A stretch of 36,129 bases of DNA from Planctomycetes bacterium RIFCSPLOWO2_12_FULL_50_35 (lineage in GTDB: Bacteria; Planctomycetota; Brocadiia; Brocadiales; Bathyanammoxibiaceae), in the NCBI GenBank assembly GCA_001828605.1, contig MHZB01000065.1, positions 1 to 36,129 of the forward strand, written 5' to 3'. Numbering within the stretch: position 1 is the stretch's first letter; the number at the start of each line of letters is the position of its first letter. Under the pieces are notes generated by a model, which made no database searches, had not been told where the DNA came from, and saw only the letters and a list, made by a program, of their open reading frames with translations. The position numbers were made by a program, and so were the translations under genes. Positions 34,046 to 36,129 of this stretch are shown piece by piece.

Positions 34046-34756
34046 TTACCTCCACTTCCTACTTTCAAGTATACGAACGGCCATGAATATGCAAAGGGCC
34101 GTAATAGTAACGTAATAGACAATGTCCTTGGTGTCCACCAGGCCCTTGGTAAACGATTCCCAATGGCTGTAGGTGCCGATGTACTGGAGGGCGGCGGCGT
34201 ACCATACCTCCGTGCCGGATACCGCGTAACCAATAAAGAAGAGTATAACCAGCGCCACAATCCCCGAGACCCCGGCCACAATCTGATTCCTGGTCATGGC
34301 GGACATCAGCAACCCTATGGAGACAAACATTGCGCCCATTAAGGCCAGCCCTATATAACTGGATATGATGGGCCCCATGTCGGGCTGTCCCACCCAGGTC
34401 AGAAACACGACGTAAAGAAGCGTGGGCGCCAGCATCACAAGATAGAGGAACCATGCGGCCAAAAATTTACCGAAGACGACCTCAAAGTCGGTCACCGGCG
34501 CCGTCATGAGCATCTCTATCGTTCCCGAGCGCACCTCCTCCGCCAAGAGCTTCATGGTAATGATGGGCGCAAGGATGGAGAGTATAAACTGCGTATTGGC
34601 AAGACTATATGAAAGGCTCGCCTGCTGGGTAAAGGCGAGAATCGTGGCAAAGAAATAACCTGAAAATAACAGAAATACCGCTATTACTATGTAGGCAATC
34701 GGAGAATAGAAAAAGCCGACCATCTCCCGCTTGAAAATTGTCGTTGCGCCGCCCAT
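34046..34756 (-). CDS. ABC transporter permease (GldF/ABC-2 type)
   Basis: A 236-residue integral membrane protein with about six hydrophobic helices, typical of ABC-2 permeases. The segment IITMKLLAEEVRSGTIEMLMTAPVTDFEVVFGKF is the conserved interface region between helices. It resembles GldF and NosY-like permeases. The gene begins with ATG at 34756 and lies 27 bases after the ATPase stop. It forms the channel part of the operon with the ATPase and GldG-like protein. The exported substrate is unknown. Confidence 0.88.
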   Translation of the reverse strand: MGGATTIFKREMVGFFYSPIAYIVIAVFLLFSGYFFATILAFTQQASLSYSLANTQFILSILAPIITMKLLAEEVRSGTIEMLMTAPVTDFEVVFGKFLAAWFLYLVMLAPTLLYVVFLTWVGQPDMGPIISSYIGLALMGAMFVSIGLLMSAMTRNQIVAGVSGIVALVILFFIGYAVSGTEVWYAAALQYIGTYSHWESFTKGLVDTKDIVYYVTITALCIFMAVRILESRKWR

Positions 34757-34783
34757 TGTCCTCTATCCCACAAAATCCTATAA

Positions 34784-35803
34784 TTAACTTTTCTTACCGA
34801 ACATACCTGAAACCATCCGCCCGATACCCGCACCTACGTTACCGGGTGCCGCCTCCGCAGTTGTTACGTACTCCTCCTTGGTGGTGAGCTGGTGGAAGAC
34901 GTCTTCCAACGTAACGGCCTCTTTCTTCATCTCCAACAACACCCAGTTGTTCTTCACAAATGTCTTGAAGATGTCCTCTCTGACGTCTTTGCCCTTCTCC
35001 GCCTCCACGACAAAATCCTTGACGGTATTGTCGCCGGCCTTCACCTCAACCTTCGTAACACCGGCAATGTCCTTTACAGCCTTCTCCATAGGCTGCACGG
35101 GGCCTTTTGCCTGCAGTTTCAAGATGGTCCCGCCCTTCAACTTGGCCAACAGGTTCACGGGCGTATCGTTCGCAACCAGCTTGCCCTTATCTATGATGAT
35201 TACCCTGCCGCATATCATCTCCACCTCAGGCAGTATGTGCGTGGAGAGAAGGATTGTATGTTTTTCTCCAAGTTCTTTTATAAGCTGCCTTACCTGCCGA
35301 ATCTGGTTTGGGTCCAGGCCTATGGTAGGTTCGTCCAGAACCAGTATCTTGGGGTCGTGTATCAGGACGTCCGCCAGCCCCACCCTCTGCCTGTAGCCCT
35401 TGGACAGGGTGCCCACCATCTGGTTCTGCACATCTACTATACCGCACCTCTCAAGGCACTCGCCCATCTTAGACCTTCTTTCCCGTCTGGGCACCTTCTT
35501 GAGTTCCGCGCGGAACATCAGATACTCATTCACCCTCATGTCCAGGTAAAGGGGAACGTTCTCAGGAAGGTATCCTATCTGCTCTCTGACCTTCAGGGAG
35601 TCGGTGAAGACGTCATTGCCCGCTACCCGGGCAAAACCCGACGTGGCGGGAATAAAGCACGTAAGGATGCGCATCGTGGTAGACTTGCCTGCCCCATTGG
35701 GTCCCAGAAAGCCCAAAACTTCACCCTCCTGCACCTCGAAGGATATATTGTCTACTGCTAGCTTGTCCGCATAACGCTTGGTCAGGTTCTCTACCTTAAT
35801 CAT
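34784..35803 (-). CDS. ABC transporter ATPase (GldA-like)
   Basis: A 339-residue ATP-binding subunit. The Walker A motif GPNGAGKST is at residues 34-42, the signature LSKGYRQR at 133-140, and Walker B ILVLDEP at 153-159, followed by the D-loop GLDP and the switch His in STHILPEV. The C-terminal 100 residues form an extra domain ending in a Gly/Ala-rich tail. It energises the permease encoded just downstream, and by order (ATPase, permease, auxiliary protein) resembles GldA. The ATG at 35803 has AAAGGGA upstream. A specific transported substrate cannot be inferred. Confidence 0.9.
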   Translation of the reverse strand: MIKVENLTKRYADKLAVDNISFEVQEGEVLGFLGPNGAGKSTTMRILTCFIPATSGFARVAGNDVFTDSLKVREQIGYLPENVPLYLDMRVNEYLMFRAELKKVPRRERRSKMGECLERCGIVDVQNQMVGTLSKGYRQRVGLADVLIHDPKILVLDEPTIGLDPNQIRQVRQLIKELGEKHTILLSTHILPEVEMICGRVIIIDKGKLVANDTPVNLLAKLKGGTILKLQAKGPVQPMEKAVKDIAGVTKVEVKAGDNTVKDFVVEAEKGKDVREDIFKTFVKNNWVLLEMKKEAVTLEDVFHQLTTKEEYVTTAEAAPGNVGAGIGRMVSGMFGKKS

Positions 35804-35824
35804 TGGTTCTATCCCTTTAGAGGT

Positions 35825-36070
35825 TTACTCCCTCTTTTTTTTCTCCTTAATCTGGAGAATGTCATCGGAGCTACGTTCTTCGGTGGCTTGCAACAGGTTC
35901 CGTCTATACTCCCCGAACGCAACGGTTATGGGATCAAATCCCTCTGAACGGAATGCGCCCAGAGACATCCTCACAAGCTGCCTTACCCTTTTTATCAATA
36001 TAGAACTGAGGCGGTAAGGCCCCCCAGCCCTATTTGACATGGAATCCAGCTCGCCGTAATATTCTTTCAT
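35825..36070 (-). CDS. rpoZ: Probable RNA polymerase omega subunit
   Basis: A short basic protein of 81 residues from the ATG at 36070 (a TTG at 36094 gives 89). NRAGGPYRLSSILIKRVRQLVRMSLGAF resembles the conserved NRF-L---A-KR-RQL helix region of omega. FDPITVAFGEYRRNLLQ corresponds to the place of the ALREI-E segment. The tail is rich in Lys and Glu. Omega stabilises the beta' subunit and promotes RNA polymerase assembly. The match is by pattern only, and the gene is at the window edge, so neighbours on one side cannot be used. It ends 22 bases before the ATPase start, on the same strand. Confidence 0.55.
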   Translation of the reverse strand: MKEYYGELDSMSNRAGGPYRLSSILIKRVRQLVRMSLGAFRSEGFDPITVAFGEYRRNLLQATEERSSDDILQIKEKKKRE

Positions 36071-36129
36071 ACCAGGTCGTTTCCCATCCGCCAATTGAAT
36101 GGCTAATTTTAAAGATTGGAATTAGGCAT

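Noticed and set aside
34039-34281. N-terminal extension of the GldG-like protein
   Set aside because: It lies wholly inside the permease gene in another frame and has a non-biological composition. A start at 34038 fits the family.
35722-35803. Possible alternative starts for the ABC ATPase
   Set aside because: The ATG at 35803 gives the standard MIKVENLTKRY beginning; later starts would remove part of the nucleotide-binding domain.

Overview
The window is a bacterial chromosome segment with no rRNA, transposase, phage or CRISPR signature. Protein content points to a Planctomycetota-like, respiratory, cytochrome-rich bacterium, perhaps near the Brocadiales/anammox lineage. The clues are a DUF1573 protein joined to a metallophosphoesterase/tetraheme c554 fusion, three heme lipoproteins in tandem, PQQ-type propeller proteins, and a GldA/F/G plus DUF4340 export-type locus. 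This placement is inferred from family content alone; no 16S or ribosomal-protein gene is present to confirm it.

Layout. Positions 1-2251 (+): panC-panD (pantothenate) then lgt, behind a clear sigma70-type promoter. Positions 2396-11391 (-): one long operon read nusA, infB, DUF503, rbfA, hisG, TPR lipoprotein, yebC, hflX, with stop/start overlaps around hisG; its leader holds a promoter and a terminator-like hairpin just before nusA. Position 11786 (+): a PlsC-type acyltransferase. Positions 12731-15194 (-): two paralogous eight-bladed PQQ-type propeller proteins. Positions 15865-18230 (+): DUF1573 protein and the phosphoesterase/cytochrome fusion, overlapping by one base. Positions 18740-25626 (+): galT-glgA (overlapping), a GAF-PAS-GAF histidine kinase with a CheY-like regulator, then glgC, which together look like a glycogen/ADP-glucose module. 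Positions 25783-27437 (+): three consecutive class II cytochrome-like lipoproteins and a strong terminator. Positions 27677-27773 (-): a selenocysteine tRNA (anticodon UCA). Positions 28218-29627 (-): a Do/HtrA protease. Positions 29883-35803 (-): ABC ATPase, ABC permease, GldG-like protein and a DUF4340 protein with a Gly/His-rich tail, preceded by a probable rpoZ.

The space between genes is unusually full of palindromic repeats. Two classes stand out. One is a set of roughly 170-200 bp MITE-like elements sharing ends close to GAGACCTCTGAAAAAG; two copies inside the nusA operon are flanked by exact 7-bp direct repeats, and one copy supplies the start codon and first residues of a signal peptide. 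The other is a set of short hairpins with a constant GTAGGGGC shell and a variable self-complementary core. A perfect 42-bp palindrome lies at 28046-28087.

The points most worth following are the mobile-element family, the triplicated heme lipoproteins with an extra conserved Cys, the His/Gly-rich tail of the DUF4340 protein, and the nusA leader hairpin.
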